Positions 7,363 through 16,189 of a DNA stretch of 21,655 bases are shown here, in pieces. This DNA is from JAIYDJ01 sp031398695. Lineage in GTDB: Bacteria; Pseudomonadota; Alphaproteobacteria; Rhodobacterales; Rhodobacteraceae. The notes beneath the pieces were generated by a model that was not told the origin of the DNA, did not search any database, and worked only from the letters and a program-made list of their open reading frames with translations. A program made the position numbers and the translations under genes. The number at the start of each line of letters is the position of its first letter. Position 1 is the first letter of the stretch. Location: contig JANNNU010000075.1 in NCBI GenBank assembly GCA_031398695.1, forward strand, positions 1-21,655. Reading direction: 5' to 3'.

Positions 7363-8283
7363 ATGTCCTACGTCAACACCGTCCGCATGTTCGTGCGTGT
7401 CTATGAATTGGGCAGCATGAGTGCGGTCGCTCGTGATCAGCGCACCTCGCCCGCCGTCGCCTCGTCGCGAATCTCCGAACTGGAAAAGCATCTGGGCGTC
7501 CGGCTGTTTTCGCGCACCACGCGCAGCCTGCAACCGACCGAGAACGGGCGCATCTTCTATGATGGCGCGCGCAAGATCCTCGATGCCATCGACGCGGCCG
7601 AAGCGGCCGTGATGGACGTCACGCAAAACCCGCGCGGCACGATCTTTGTCGCCGCACCGCTCGGCGTCGGGCGTCGGCTGATCGCGCCAATTGTGCCAGC
7701 GTTCAAGGATCTTTACCCGCAGATCGACGTACGCCTGCGCCTGTCGGACCGCATCATCGACGTGACGGCGGAAGGCATCGACGTGGCCTTTCACCTCGGC
7801 CTGCTGGACGACAGCACGCTGAAGGTTCGGCTGATCGCCGATTGCCCCCGGCTCTTGTGCGCCGCGCCCGCCTATATCGCGCGGCGCGGCATGCCCGCAG
7901 ACGGCGCGGCGCTGGTCGAGGGCCACCACGATTGCCTGAACCTGCGGTTTCCGGGCGCCAAGGAATTTCAGTGGACGCTGCAAACCCAAGACGGTCTGCG
8001 CCGGTATGACATCACGGGCCCGTTCGAAACCGACGACGGAGATGTGCTGACCAACTGGGCACTCGACGGCCGCGGCATCATCCTGAAGCCGCTTTTCGAG
8101 GTGGCCGACCATCTGCGCGACGGCCGGCTGGTGCCGGTCGCCACGGCCACGCCACCGCTGCCAACTCAACTGTCGGCCCTCAGCCAACATCGCCGGCTGA
8201 AGGACCCGAAGGTGCGGCTGTTCACCGACTATGTGGCGGGCCACATCCGCGACGCCCTGCGACGCGCGGTGTCCGACCGATGA
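7363..8283 (+). CDS. LysR-family transcriptional regulator, probable purine catabolism regulator
   Basis: 306-aa LysR-type regulator. The N-terminal winged HTH spans residues 1-60 (VRVYELGSMSAVARDQRTSP, ASSRISELEKHLGVRLFSRTTRS), with a substrate-binding domain from about 90 to 300 of the CrgA type. The family match is clear but the inducer is unknown. ATG 7363 gives the normal N-terminus; the open frame continues far upstream through the puuD antisense and is ignored. The Shine-Dalgarno is weak. Divergence from puuD suggests control of urate oxidation and autoregulation. The stop is 9 bases from the stop of the convergent DUF2125-like gene. Confidence 0.88.
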   Translation: MSYVNTVRMFVRVYELGSMSAVARDQRTSPAVASSRISELEKHLGVRLFSRTTRSLQPTENGRIFYDGARKILDAIDAAEAAVMDVTQNPRGTIFVAAPLGVGRRLIAPIVPAFKDLYPQIDVRLRLSDRIIDVTAEGIDVAFHLGLLDDSTLKVRLIADCPRLLCAAPAYIARRGMPADGAALVEGHHDCLNLRFPGAKEFQWTLQTQDGLRRYDITGPFETDDGDVLTNWALDGRGIILKPLFEVADHLRDGRLVPVATATPPLPTQLSALSQHRRLKDPKVRLFTDYVAGHIRDALRRAVSDR

Positions 8284-8292
8284 TCCGGCCGG

Positions 8293-9813
8293 TCACTGGA
8301 TCCGCTGACCGTTCACGGTGATCGACCCATCGGCCTCTGCCTCGATCTTCGAGGTCAGCACATCGTCGCCGGTCGCGTTCATGAACATCGCTATCATCAT
8401 CCGCGCGCCACCCGCGTCCTGTTCGGTCAGAACACCGATCGCGACCAGCGCGTCGATCAGCCTGTTTCCGCCCGTCAGCGTGATGTTCGCCTCGCCCGCC
8501 GGTATCGGCGTGCCGGTCGCGTTGTCGAAGGTGAAGCTGCCCGTGCCGTCCAGCACCGCCCCTGCGGCGGACAGGTTCAGTTCGGGGATCTCCAGCGTCA
8601 GCGGTTGGGGCGGCGACAACTCGGTCATGCCGGCATTTTCGGCCGCCAGCAGGGCCAGAAAGTCGATCAGCATCGTGCCGGTGCTGACCAGCGATAGCTG
8701 CGCCGGGTCGCGCGGCAACTGCGCGTTGGGGTCGATCAGCCCCCAGGCCTCGTCATTGACGACGATGTCGGCAAATTTTAGCGTCAGACCGAACGGGCCC
8801 GGCGCGGTGCCGGCCATGATCGGCATGACCATCGCGATTTCCAGCGCACCGGTGTCGACCTGGACCTGCGGGATCGGCAGCGTTGCAGTCTGAAAGATCA
8901 CCTGCAACCCTTCGCCCGTCGCACGCAGATCATAGCCGTCCTTGCTGAGCGCAAAGGCTGCCGTGCCCGGCTGCGCGGTCGCGGCCAGATCCATCGGGGC
9001 AAACGCGTTTTCTTCCACGGCGGTGCTTTGCGACACGCCTTGCGTTGCGTCGAACCGGATCGCCATGCCTTCAGTGAACGCCGCAGCCCAGGCCTCGGGC
9101 GTCGAAAGGTCGGATAGCGCCAGCGACCGTGGCAACGCGAGGCTTCCCGTCAGCGCGACATCAGCCGTGGTGCTGGTCTGCTCCGAACGCGTGCCCAGAC
9201 CGGCATCGCTCGCCTGGATCTCATAGCGGACCTCATCGGTCGCAATGTCGAACGTGATCGTGCGATTGACGTCCGGCGTGTCGGTCACCGTCACCACCGG
9301 GTTGGCCAGCACCATCGTCATCGCGAATTCCGACCGCGCCTCGGTTCCGTCGGTCGCAGGCACGCTTGAGGCCGTCGAGGCCGCGACATCGCCAGCAATT
9401 TCGCCGGCGGTCATGTCATAGGTCAGCACGCCCAGATTTTCGGTGACCCTGATCGAGCCGCCCTGATGGCGCAGCGTCACGTCGGCGCCGTCGGTATCGT
9501 CACCGCCAGCAATTGAAACCTCCGGCGACGGCACGACGGTCACCGTGCCATCCACCGACTCGGTCAGCAAAAGCTCGTCGATCGTCGCGGTGGCCGCAGC
9601 CGCGCCAGCCGTGCTGCCGCCGATCGAAACACCCGTCAGGCGCAACGCGTTACCTTCGCGATTGCTGGACGCCGCCGTCACCGACAGACCAACGCGGGCA
9701 CCGGCATCCTGCCAGGTCGCCCAAAGCTGATCTGCAGTGATGGCCGCCTGCGATGCGCCGCCCGTCAGGGCTATCAAGACAGCCAGACTGGCCCCGCGCG
9801 TGACACTGTTCAT
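8293..9813 (-). CDS. Exported DUF2125-like protein of unknown function
   Basis: 506-aa protein with a signal peptide (about residues 1-24, MNSVTRGASLAVLIALTGGASQA) and no transmembrane segment afterwards. The mature part is acidic, rich in Ala, Thr, Ser and Asp with alternating short beta-strand patterns, compatible with the DUF2125 family seen in Rhodobacteraceae. No catalytic motif is visible. ATG 9813 is preceded by GAAAGGG; the 19-residue longer frame is rejected. It lies 65 bp downstream of the hydroxyisourate hydrolase gene on the same strand, so they may be cotranscribed. I know of no role for the family in purine breakdown, and the neighbourhood may be incidental. Confidence 0.75.
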   Translation of the reverse strand: MNSVTRGASLAVLIALTGGASQAAITADQLWATWQDAGARVGLSVTAASSNREGNALRLTGVSIGGSTAGAAAATATIDELLLTESVDGTVTVVPSPEVSIAGGDDTDGADVTLRHQGGSIRVTENLGVLTYDMTAGEIAGDVAASTASSVPATDGTEARSEFAMTMVLANPVVTVTDTPDVNRTITFDIATDEVRYEIQASDAGLGTRSEQTSTTADVALTGSLALPRSLALSDLSTPEAWAAAFTEGMAIRFDATQGVSQSTAVEENAFAPMDLAATAQPGTAAFALSKDGYDLRATGEGLQVIFQTATLPIPQVQVDTGALEIAMVMPIMAGTAPGPFGLTLKFADIVVNDEAWGLIDPNAQLPRDPAQLSLVSTGTMLIDFLALLAAENAGMTELSPPQPLTLEIPELNLSAAGAVLDGTGSFTFDNATGTPIPAGEANITLTGGNRLIDALVAIGVLTEQDAGGARMMIAMFMNATGDDVLTSKIEAEADGSITVNGQRIQ

Positions 9814-9878
9814 CGAGAAACCCTTTCGGTTATGCGCCGCCAGATCACCGTGATCCCGACCGCCTGCCAAGTCCGCGC

Positions 9879-10247
9879 TTAACTACCCCGATAGGTCGAA
9901 TAGGCAAAGGGGCTGATCAACAAGGGAACGTGATAATGCGCGCCGGGTTCCGTGACCCCGAACCGGATCGGGATTTCATCCAAAAACAGCACGCCGTCAC
10001 CCGCCTGCCCAGTCGCGCGCAGATAGTCGCCCGCGGCAAAGACCAGCTCATAACGGCCCGCGGTCAACGCCTCGCCCGCCAACAGCGGCGCATCCACCCG
10101 CCCGTCGGCGTTGGTGTGCACTTCCAGCAGCTTGCGGTGGCTTTGGCCGCTGATGCGATAAAGCGTGATCTTCACCCCCGCCGCCGGAACACCCCGGCTG
10201 GTATCCAGCACATGCGTCGTCAGTCGCCCGCCCTGACCGCCTGCCAT
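9879..10247 (-). CDS. 5-hydroxyisourate hydrolase (transthyretin-like)
   Basis: 122-aa transthyretin-family enzyme converting 5-hydroxyisourate, the PuuD product, to OHCU. Family signatures are RLTTHVLDTSRGVPA at the N-terminus (catalytic His), the internal HTNADGRVDAPLL (catalytic Arg), and the C-terminal SPFAYSTYRGS, whose YRGS ending distinguishes it from vertebrate transthyretin. No signal peptide is visible. ATG 10247 has AAAGG upstream; the longer frame would reach into puuE. It diverges from puuE-uraD across 143 bp. Confidence 0.94.
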   Translation of the reverse strand: MAGGQGGRLTTHVLDTSRGVPAAGVKITLYRISGQSHRKLLEVHTNADGRVDAPLLAGEALTAGRYELVFAAGDYLRATGQAGDGVLFLDEIPIRFGVTEPGAHYHVPLLISPFAYSTYRGS

Positions 10248-10390
10248 TTCCGCACCTTTCGTTCGTTTCACCGCAACCCTAGCGCAAATCGCCCGCCCGA
10301 CGCGACCACCCGATTGCCGCACAGCACTTTCTGCGATTTCGTGATAATGCCCATGCCTGTCCCCGCATAGTCTGCCGCAAAGGAGACGCA
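10248..10390. promoter_or_regulatory. Divergent promoter region between hydroxyisourate hydrolase and puuE-uraD
   Basis: 143-bp gap between divergently transcribed genes that must hold both promoters. An inverted pair, AAATCGC (10286-10292) and GCGATTT (10333-10339), flanks its middle and is the only symmetry I found. No convincing -35/-10 pair is visible. AAGGAG ends 5 bases before the puuE start. Confidence 0.4.
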
Positions 10391-11805
10391 ATGCCCCCCC
10401 GCTATCCCCGCGACTTTCGTGGCCACGGCCCCACCCCGCCCGACGCGGCCTGGCCCAAAGGGGCAAAGATCGCCGTCTCGCTGGTGCTCAACTTCGAGGA
10501 AGGCGGCGAAAACAGCATCCTGCATGGCGACGCCGCGTCGGAGGCGTTCCTGTCCGACATCGCGGGCGCGCAGCCCTGGCCCGGCCAGCGGCACTGGAAC
10601 ATGGAATCGCTTTACGATTATGGCGCCCGCGCCGGGTTCTGGCGGCTCCACCGCCTCTTCACCGGCATGGATCTGCCCGTGACCGTCTATGGCGTTGCGA
10701 CCGCGCTGGCCCGCGCCCCCGAACAGGTCGCAGCGATGACGGCGGCAGGCTGGGACATCGCAAGCCATGGGCTGAAATGGGTCGATCACCGCGACATGCC
10801 CGAGGACGTCGAACGCGCCCAGATCGCCGAAGCGATCCGCCTGCACACCGAAGTCGTCGGCACGCCGCCCACCGGCTGGTACACCGGGCGCTGTTCGGTC
10901 AACACGGTCCGGCTGACAGCCGAGACCGGGGCCTTCAACTGGATCTCCGACACCTACGACGACGACCTGCCCTATTGGCTGAAGGTCGGCAACCGCGACC
11001 AGCTGGTGATCCCTTACACGCTCGAGGCCAACGACATGCGCTTTGCCACTGCACCGGGCTACATCGACGGCGAGCAGTTCTTTCGCTACCTCAAGGACAG
11101 CTTCGACACGCTTTATGCCGAAGGCGAACAGGGGGCCGCCAAGATGTTCTCGATCGGCCTGCACTGCCGCCTGATCGGCCGTCCGGGCAAGATCGCGGGC
11201 CTCACGCGCTTCCTCGACTATGCAAAATCCCACAAGGACGTCTGGTTCGCCACCCGCAGCCAGATCGCGCAGCATTGGACAAACACCCACCGCCCCAAAC
11301 GCTTCAACCGCCCCTCTCAGATGGCACTGGAAGAGTTCGTTGCAACCTGGGGCAGCATTTTCGAACATTCGCCGTGGATCGCCGCCCGCGCCCATGCCCT
11401 CGAACTCGGCCCTGCCCACGACAGCGCGACGGGCCTGCACAACGCCCTCGCCCGCGCCTTCCGCAGCGCCACGCCTGATGAACGCCTCGCCACCCTGCGC
11501 GCCCACCCCGACCTCGCCGGCAAACTCGCCGCCGCCAAACGCCTGACACCGGAAAGCACCGCCGAACAGGCCGCCGCCGCGCTAGACGCCCTGACCGACG
11601 CCGAACGCGCGCAGTTCGACACCCTGAACGCGGCCTATACCACCAAACACGGCTTCCCCTTCATCATCGCCGTGCGCGACCACACCAAGGCCTCGATCCT
11701 CGCCGCATTCCAGACCCGCCTGCACAACGACAACGAAACCGAGTTGCACACCGCCTGCGCGCAGGTCGAACGCATTGCCCTCCTCCGCCTGAAAGCCCTC
11801 CTGCC

Positions 11806-11809
<4 letters not shown>
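10391..11809 (+). CDS. puuE-uraD: Bifunctional allantoinase PuuE / OHCU decarboxylase UraD
   Basis: 472-aa fusion covering two consecutive steps. Residues 1 to about 303 are a metal-independent, polysaccharide-deacetylase-fold allantoinase (PuuE), with NFEEGGENS near 34-42, DIASHGLKW at 122-130 and GWYTGRCS at 162-169. Residues from about 304 to 472 are OHCU decarboxylase (UraD). Its HPDL motif has catalytic H372 and STAEQ has E392, the 20-residue spacing known for these two catalytic residues, followed by FPFI at 422-425. OHCU is thus decarboxylated by the C-terminal half and the allantoin opened by the N-terminal half. AAGGAG precedes ATG 10391. The stop shares ATGA with the next gene, indicating coupling. 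Confidence 0.93.
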
Positions 11810-12645
<836 letters not shown>

Positions 12646-12650
12646 ACCTT

Positions 12651-12671
12651 ATCATCTGTTCAAAAATATCC
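12651..12671 (+). repeat. Copy A of the intergenic TCATCT-N6-AAATATCC element
   Basis: A 21-base stretch in the gap between the aminohydrolase gene and allA, identical to copy B at 19037-19057. It starts 5 bases after the stop codon and leads into a G/C hairpin. Relative to its genes it points the opposite way from copy B, so it cannot act purely as a terminator tail. Confidence 0.75.
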
Positions 12672-12680
12672 TCGGGGGTA

Positions 12681-12699
12681 CGGGGGCAGACAGCCCCCG
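12681..12699 (+). other. G/C hairpin upstream of allA
   Basis: CGGGGGC (12681-12687) and GCCCCCG (12693-12699) form a perfect 7-bp stem with a 5-base loop directly after repeat copy A. No T-run follows on the plus strand. Read on the minus strand the element would end in ATATTTTT, as a terminator does. It may shape translation or stability of the allA message. Confidence 0.55.
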
Positions 12700-12720
12700 G
12701 GTCTCTCAGCAAGGACCAAC

Positions 12721-13203
12721 ATGCCCCAGATCCGCACCGAACCCCTGACCGCCCCCGCCTTCGCCCCCTTCGGGGACGTGCTCGACGCCACTGGCGCGCA
12801 CCGGCTGATCAATGACGGCCTTTGCCGGCGCCACCACGACCGCGCGAAACTCGACTTCGGCGATGGCACGACCGGGGTCCGCGCCGGGATCTCGATCTTC
12901 GCGGCCGAAGCCCGCACCCTGCCCTATCGCCTCACCCTGATCGAGCGTCACCCCGACGGAAGCCAGGCCTTCCTCCCGATGACCCAGCACCCGTTCCTCG
13001 TCATCGTTTCGCCCGATCCGCAAGCACAACCGCGCGCTTTCCTGACAAACGGCCAGCAGGGCATCAACCTGCACCGTGGGACCTGGCACGGGGTGTTGAC
13101 GCCCTTGCACGAGCCCGGCCTGTTTGCTGTCGTGGACCGCATCGGCACCACGCCCAACATCGAGGAACATCACTTCATCGATCCATGGACGGTGATCGCC
13201 TGA
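12721..13203 (+). CDS. allA: Ureidoglycolate lyase AllA
   Basis: 160-aa enzyme, usual length for AllA, splitting (S)-ureidoglycolate into glyoxylate and urea. The family pattern is visible from the N-terminus (LTAPAFAPFGDVL) through RLTLIERHPDGSQAFLPM to the core GINLHRGTWHGVLTPL and FAVVDRIG. It is cytoplasmic, with no signal peptide. AAGGA (12711-12715) precedes ATG 12721. It ends the ureide pathway in this cluster and supplies the glyoxylate that the bhc genes about 5 kb downstream would assimilate. Confidence 0.94.
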   Translation: MPQIRTEPLTAPAFAPFGDVLDATGAHRLINDGLCRRHHDRAKLDFGDGTTGVRAGISIFAAEARTLPYRLTLIERHPDGSQAFLPMTQHPFLVIVSPDPQAQPRAFLTNGQQGINLHRGTWHGVLTPLHEPGLFAVVDRIGTTPNIEEHHFIDPWTVIA

Positions 13204-13305
13204 CAGCCGGCACCAAGACCGGACCACACCGCGCCACCGCCGACGGGGGCGGCGCCGCGCTGTCGACAAAGCCCCCGGACCGACCAACGCAGGGGACCCC
13301 GTACC

Positions 13306-14778
13306 ATGACCGAACCGATCCATCCCATGGACGAAGTGCTGCCACCGGCCCGGCTGGCGGCCTTGGGCCTGCAACATGTGCTGGTGATGTATGCGTGCGC
13401 GATTGCCGTGCCGCTGATCGTCGGGCGCGCGTTGCGGCTTGACCCGGCCGACGTCGCCTTCCTGATTTCGGCCAACTTTTTCGCTTGCCGGATCGTCACG
13501 CTGATCCAGAGCCTAGGAGTCACGCAATGGTTCGGCATCAGGTTGCCGGTGATGATGGGCGTCACTTTCGCCTCGGTCGGCCCGATGGTCGCGATCGCCG
13601 GGGCCCATCCGGGGCCCGACGGCGCGCGGCTGATCTTCGGTGCGATCATCGGCGCGGGCGTGATCGCCATGCTGATCGCGCCCCTCGTCAGCCAGATGTT
13701 GCGGCTCTTTCCGCCCGTGTTCACCGGCACGATCATTCTGGTGATCGGCGTCAGCCTGATGCGCATCGGGGTCAACTGGATCTTCGGCAACCCGGTCGGC
13801 CCCACGGCCCCGCAGATCATCGACCCCGCCCATGCCGAATGGCTGGCCGCAGTGACCGACTTGGCCGCCGCGACAGGGGCCACGGTCCCCGCCCCGCCGC
13901 CGGGCCTCGGCCTCACACCGAAACTGCCCAATCCCACCTATGCCCCGCTCGGCAACATCGCCATATCGACGGTCGTGCTGGTCGCCATCCTGCTGATTCC
14001 CCGCTTTGTCCGGGGCTTCGTCGCCAACATCTCGGTCCTGCTGGGCATCGTGGTGGGCGGTCTGCTGGCTGCCTCCCTTGGCAAGATGAGCTTCGACAAA
14101 CTGAGCGAAGCTGCCTCGTTCGGCCTGATCACGCCGTTCCACTTCGGCCTGCCGCTGTTCGATCCGGTCATGACCCTCGTGATGATCGTGGTGATGATCG
14201 AATTGACCGGCATGTTCCTCGCGCTGGGCGACATCACCGGGCGCCGCGTGACCCGGCCCATGCTGTCGGCCGGTCTGCGCACCGAAGGCTTGGGCACCCT
14301 GATCGGCGGGTTGTTCAACACCTTTCCCTACACGTCCTTCAGCTAGATTGTCGGGCTCGTCGGCGTGACCGGCATCAAAAGCCGCTACGTCTGCGTGGCG
14401 GGCGGGGTGATTCTGATCATCCTTGGCCTCGTGCCCAAGATGGGCGCGCCGATCGAGGCGCTGCCCCTGTCGGTTCTCGGCGGCGCGGGGTTTGTGATGT
14501 TCGGCATGGTGGCCGCCACCGGCATTCGCATCCTGGCCAGAGTGAACTTTGCCACCAACCGCAACAACCTGTTCGTGGTGGCGGTGTCGCTGGGCTTCGG
14601 GATGATCCCGCTGATCGCGCCCAACTTCAATCAGTGGATGCCCCACGACCTGCACCCGCTCATCGAAAGCGGCATCCTGCTCGCCACGATCTTGGCGGTG
14701 GCGCTGAACGCGTTTTGCAACGGGGCGCAAGGCTCGATCGATGATGCAAAGGCGACGGCGATGGTGGCGGATCACTGA
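13306..14778 (+). pseudogene. NCS2/NAT purine (urate/xanthine) permease interrupted by in-frame TAG
   Basis: A 490-codon frame for a nucleobase:cation symporter of the NCS2/NAT family, with the conserved QH of segment 1 (GLQHVLVMYA) and about 12-14 membrane segments. It is probably a urate or xanthine importer given its place after allA. Codon 347 is TAG (14344-14346). The frame resumes at once with V-G-L-V-G-V-T-G, which is the tail of the NAT signature [QEP]-N-x-G-x4-T-[RKG]. The stop therefore replaces the signature Gln and the next codon reads ATT (Ile) instead of Asn. Translation would give a 346-aa truncation. TAG is a normal stop here (puuD, dehydrogenase gene). AGGGGA precedes ATG 13306. 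Sequencing error remains possible. Confidence 0.85.
14344..14349 (+). other. Amber codon plus N-to-I change in the NAT signature motif
   Basis: The bases TAG-ATT stand where family members have Gln-Asn (CAG-AAY). At least two substitutions in two adjacent codons are needed, both hitting residues that form the substrate site in characterised NAT transporters. Suppression of the stop would still leave Ile in place of the signature Asn. Confidence 0.8.
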
Positions 14779-14798
14779 CCGCGCCGGACCGAGTCGAC

Positions 14799-14812
14799 GG
14801 CGGCACGCCGCC
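14799..14812. terminator. Short G/C hairpin after the permease
   Basis: GGCGG (14799-14803), CACG loop, CCGCC (14808-14812), 21 bases after the permease stop. No T-run follows, so intrinsic termination is doubtful. TTGACC (14815-14820) immediately beyond could be a -35 for the next gene, but I see no good -10. Confidence 0.35.
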
Positions 14813-14869
14813 CCTTGACCCGGCCCCGCGCCGCTTTCACTGTCAGGCGGAGTTGACAGAGGCGCGCCC

Positions 14870-16189
14870 ATGATCCCCGGCTTTTCCGAATCTGGCCTTT
14901 CCAAAACTGGCCTTTCCAAATCCGGCCTTTCCAAATCTGGCCTTTCCGAAGCCGGTCTTGACAGTTCCGGCCTGACCGCTCCCGTGCTGACCGGCAGCGC
15001 CCGCCCCGGCCTGTGCACCGACTGCGGCGTCAGCCGGATGGGCGACGGACGCGGCTGCGGTCAGGCCTGCCAGTTCATCCAGCCCGACTATCCGGGGGCG
15101 GAGGCCCGCGTGCACGGCCGCCCCGCCGCGACGACCGGCGACGAGGCGTTCTTCGGCGTCACCCACCGCATGTTGCGCGCGCGCCTGTCCCCCCCCGCGC
15201 CCGGCGCGCAATGGTCCGGCATCACCACCACGCTCGCCGCCCGCCTGCTTGAATCCGGGGCGGTGGATGCGGTGCTGACCGTGGCCCCCGACCCCGCCGA
15301 TGTCTGGAAACCCCTGCCCGTGATCGTCACCGACCCCGCCGCCATGGCGGACGTGCGCGGCATGCGTATGGGGTTCGGGCCAACGCTCGCCCTGCTGGAG
15401 CCTGCCGCCCGCGCAGGGCACAAGCGCATCGCCTTCATCGGCATCCCGTGCCAGGTCTATGCCCTGCGCGCGCTGGAAGCCGAGCTTGGCTTCGAGCGGA
15501 TCTACGTGATCGGCACGCCCTGTTCCGACAACACGACGACCGAGAATTTCCACACCTTCCTGTCCCTGCTGGACGCGGAACCGCAGACGATCAGCTATCT
15601 GGAATTCCGCACCGACTTCAAGGTCGAGCTGCGCTACACCGACGGCCGCAAACCCCGCGCCGTGCCGTTCCTGTCGCTGCCGATCAGCCAGCTGCCAGCG
15701 GATTTCTTTCCCCTGACTTGCAAAACCTGCGTCGATTACACCAACCGGCTGGCCGACATCACCGTGGGCTACATGGGCGGCGACGGCGACCAATGGCTGA
15801 TCGTGCGCAACGACCGGGGCGCCGACCTGCTGGCGCTGATCGAGCCGCACCTAACGACCAAACCGCTGACCGACAAGGGAAAACGCCAAGGTGCCGTCAA
15901 GGGCTTCCTGACCAACACCGCCCTGGCCGCCGGCGGGATGCCGCTGCGCCGCATGCCGGACTGGCTGCGCCCCCTCGTCAGCTGGCTGCAACCCCGCATC
16001 GGGCCGCGCGGGCTAGAATTCGCCCGCGCGCGGGTCGAGATGAAGGCGGTGGAAACCGTGCTGCACCTGCGCCGCACCCACCCCGCCCGGATGAAGAACA
16101 TGATCCCCGCCCATGTCTGGCAGCTGGTCGCGCGCTATGGCCTGACCCCCGCCCCAGACGAGACGCGCCACGGACCCGACAGCCCATGA
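14870..16189 (+). CDS. HCAR/BciB/FrhB-family iron-sulfur flavoprotein with N-terminal repeats
   Basis: 439-aa protein related to 7-hydroxymethyl chlorophyll a reductase, BciB (8-vinyl reductase) and the F420-hydrogenase beta subunit. Cysteines fit [4Fe-4S] binding: C49, C52, C63 and C67 (CTDCGVSR...GCGQAC), then C194 (GIPCQVYALRAL), C218 (GTPCSDN) and C284/C287 (CKTCVDYTN). These match the known HCAR/BciB arrangement. An FAD/flavin role is inferred from the family. Residues 5-34 are pentapeptide repeats around GLS absent from typical members. No bacteriochlorophyll genes are visible here, so the substrate is unknown. GAGG lies upstream of ATG 14870. The stop shares ATGA with the ion channel gene. 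Confidence 0.85.
   Translation: MIPGFSESGLSKTGLSKSGLSKSGLSEAGLDSSGLTAPVLTGSARPGLCTDCGVSRMGDGRGCGQACQFIQPDYPGAEARVHGRPAATTGDEAFFGVTHRMLRARLSPPAPGAQWSGITTTLAARLLESGAVDAVLTVAPDPADVWKPLPVIVTDPAAMADVRGMRMGFGPTLALLEPAARAGHKRIAFIGIPCQVYALRALEAELGFERIYVIGTPCSDNTTTENFHTFLSLLDAEPQTISYLEFRTDFKVELRYTDGRKPRAVPFLSLPISQLPADFFPLTCKTCVDYTNRLADITVGYMGGDGDQWLIVRNDRGADLLALIEPHLTTKPLTDKGKRQGAVKGFLTNTALAAGGMPLRRMPDWLRPLVSWLQPRIGPRGLEFARARVEMKAVETVLHLRRTHPARMKNMIPAHVWQLVARYGLTPAPDETRHGPDSP
14882..14971 (+). repeat. 15-bp tandem repeat encoding (S/T/A)GLSx pentapeptides
   Basis: Six consecutive 15-base units of the type CTTTCCAAATCTGGC lie inside the N-terminal coding region of the iron-sulfur protein. The middle four units are the most alike and the last is degenerate. 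The unit is exactly five codons, so slippage changes repeat number without breaking the frame. The pattern resembles pentapeptide-repeat spacing (Leu central, Ser after it) but is too short to be a full beta-helix. Confidence 0.9.

Noticed and set aside
8285..8292. CCGGCCGG palindrome between the convergent lysR and DUF2125-like stops
   Set aside because: Eight G/C bases of symmetry are expected by chance in DNA of this composition, there is no loop and no T-run.
10268..11506. 412-aa minus-strand open frame opposite puuE-uraD
   Set aside because: It is antisense to a fusion whose catalytic residues are identifiable, and has no motif of its own.
14365..14778. Separate 137-aa gene starting at GTG after the amber codon
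   Set aside because: It is the same frame as the permease and starts inside the NAT signature; there is no convincing ribosome site, so it is the broken 3' part of one gene.
14882..14971. CRISPR-like array
   Set aside because: The units are directly adjacent 15-mers without spacers and lie in frame in a coding region.
13513..15018. 501-aa open frame on the minus strand across the permease
   Set aside because: Composition is dominated by Asp, Gln, His and Arg without motifs; the plus strand encodes a recognisable NCS2 transporter and the start of the iron-sulfur protein.
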